Positions 63,918-64,000 of a stretch of DNA of 64,000 nt are shown one piece after another. The notes beneath the pieces are model-generated. The model searched no databases. It had not been told where the DNA came from and was given only the letters and a program-made list of their open reading frames with translations. A program made the translations under genes and the position numbers. The first letter of the stretch is position 1; every line of letters starts with the position of its first letter. Source of the stretch: Alsobacter soli (GTDB lineage: Bacteria; Pseudomonadota; Alphaproteobacteria; Rhizobiales; Beijerinckiaceae); the NCBI RefSeq assembly GCF_003004785.1, contig NZ_PVZS01000001.1, positions 1 through 64,000 of the forward strand, read 5' to 3'.

Positions 63918-64000
63918 TGAGCCCAAGTCCGAAGCCGGGAATTCGCAGGAAAACGCTGGCCTTAGGCTGCACCTGAACTGAAAGCCCAGGGCCGCGCTCC

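Overview
The window is a GC-rich alphaproteobacterial chromosome segment, most likely Hyphomicrobiales (Rhizobiales). This rests on gene content and order: a ccoNOQP-ccoGHIS oxidase cluster preceded by an FNR/FixK box, an MbfA ferritin-VIT1 fusion behind an Irr-type box, Omp25/31-like porin, lgt-midA-pgeF, prs-rplY-pth-ychF-MaoC, petABC with separate cytochromes b and c1, and a MoxR-DUF58-DUF4159 cluster. I cannot name a genus. I found no tRNA, rRNA, CRISPR array, prophage, transposase or plasmid gene.

Layout. 1-17 kb: dcp peptidase, RNase T2, a MarR regulator, a TRAP transporter operon divergent from a 1,230-aa hydantoinase/5-oxoprolinase A-B fusion, a DJ-1/PfpI protein, rlmJ, a cold-shock gene with a long leader, a porin, a glycosyltransferase and an SDR reductase. 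This part is dotted with palindromic interspersed repeats, one of which lies in frame inside the oxoprolinase gene. 17-23 kb: pgeF-midA-lgt, ubiK, ybjN, proC, a TetR regulator, then a lower-GC DUF6338 gene. 23.6-29 kb: a MarR/OmpR/EnvZ-type trio resembling PetP-PetR, ilvE, and an unrecognised protein joining a phosphoribosyltransferase-like half to a kinase-like half. 29-39 kb: two MaoC genes, ychF, pth, rplY, prs, a lipoprotein, an M24-fold protein lacking the usual metal ligands, and petABC. 39-44 kb: trmL-hemF and a tightly overlapping DUF1285-NUDIX-DUF6111-cca run. 44-51 kb: moxR, DUF58, BatA/DUF4159 and a large membrane protein, probably one envelope-associated system. 51-55.5 kb: a lower-GC membrane gene, GNAT, NUDIX, mbfA, a phosphoesterase and a conserved membrane protein. 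55.7-63.8 kb: the complete cbb3 oxidase and maturation cluster, all on the minus strand.

How the parts fit. Respiration dominates the right half: petABC delivers electrons from quinol to cytochrome c, CcoNOP is the high-affinity terminal oxidase, CcoGHIS supply copper and assembly, and hemF and mbfA handle heme synthesis and iron. The TRAP operon and the oxoprolinase probably form an uptake and ring-opening pair for 5-oxoproline or a hydantoin-like compound.

Repeats. Family A has GTCATCCCCGG ends and a GGATCC core. Family B has GTCNTTGCGAGG ends and a GCAATCCAG core. Family C is a short CCCTC/GAGGG hairpin. Family A is confined to the first 17.1 kb and family B to the first 29.3 kb.
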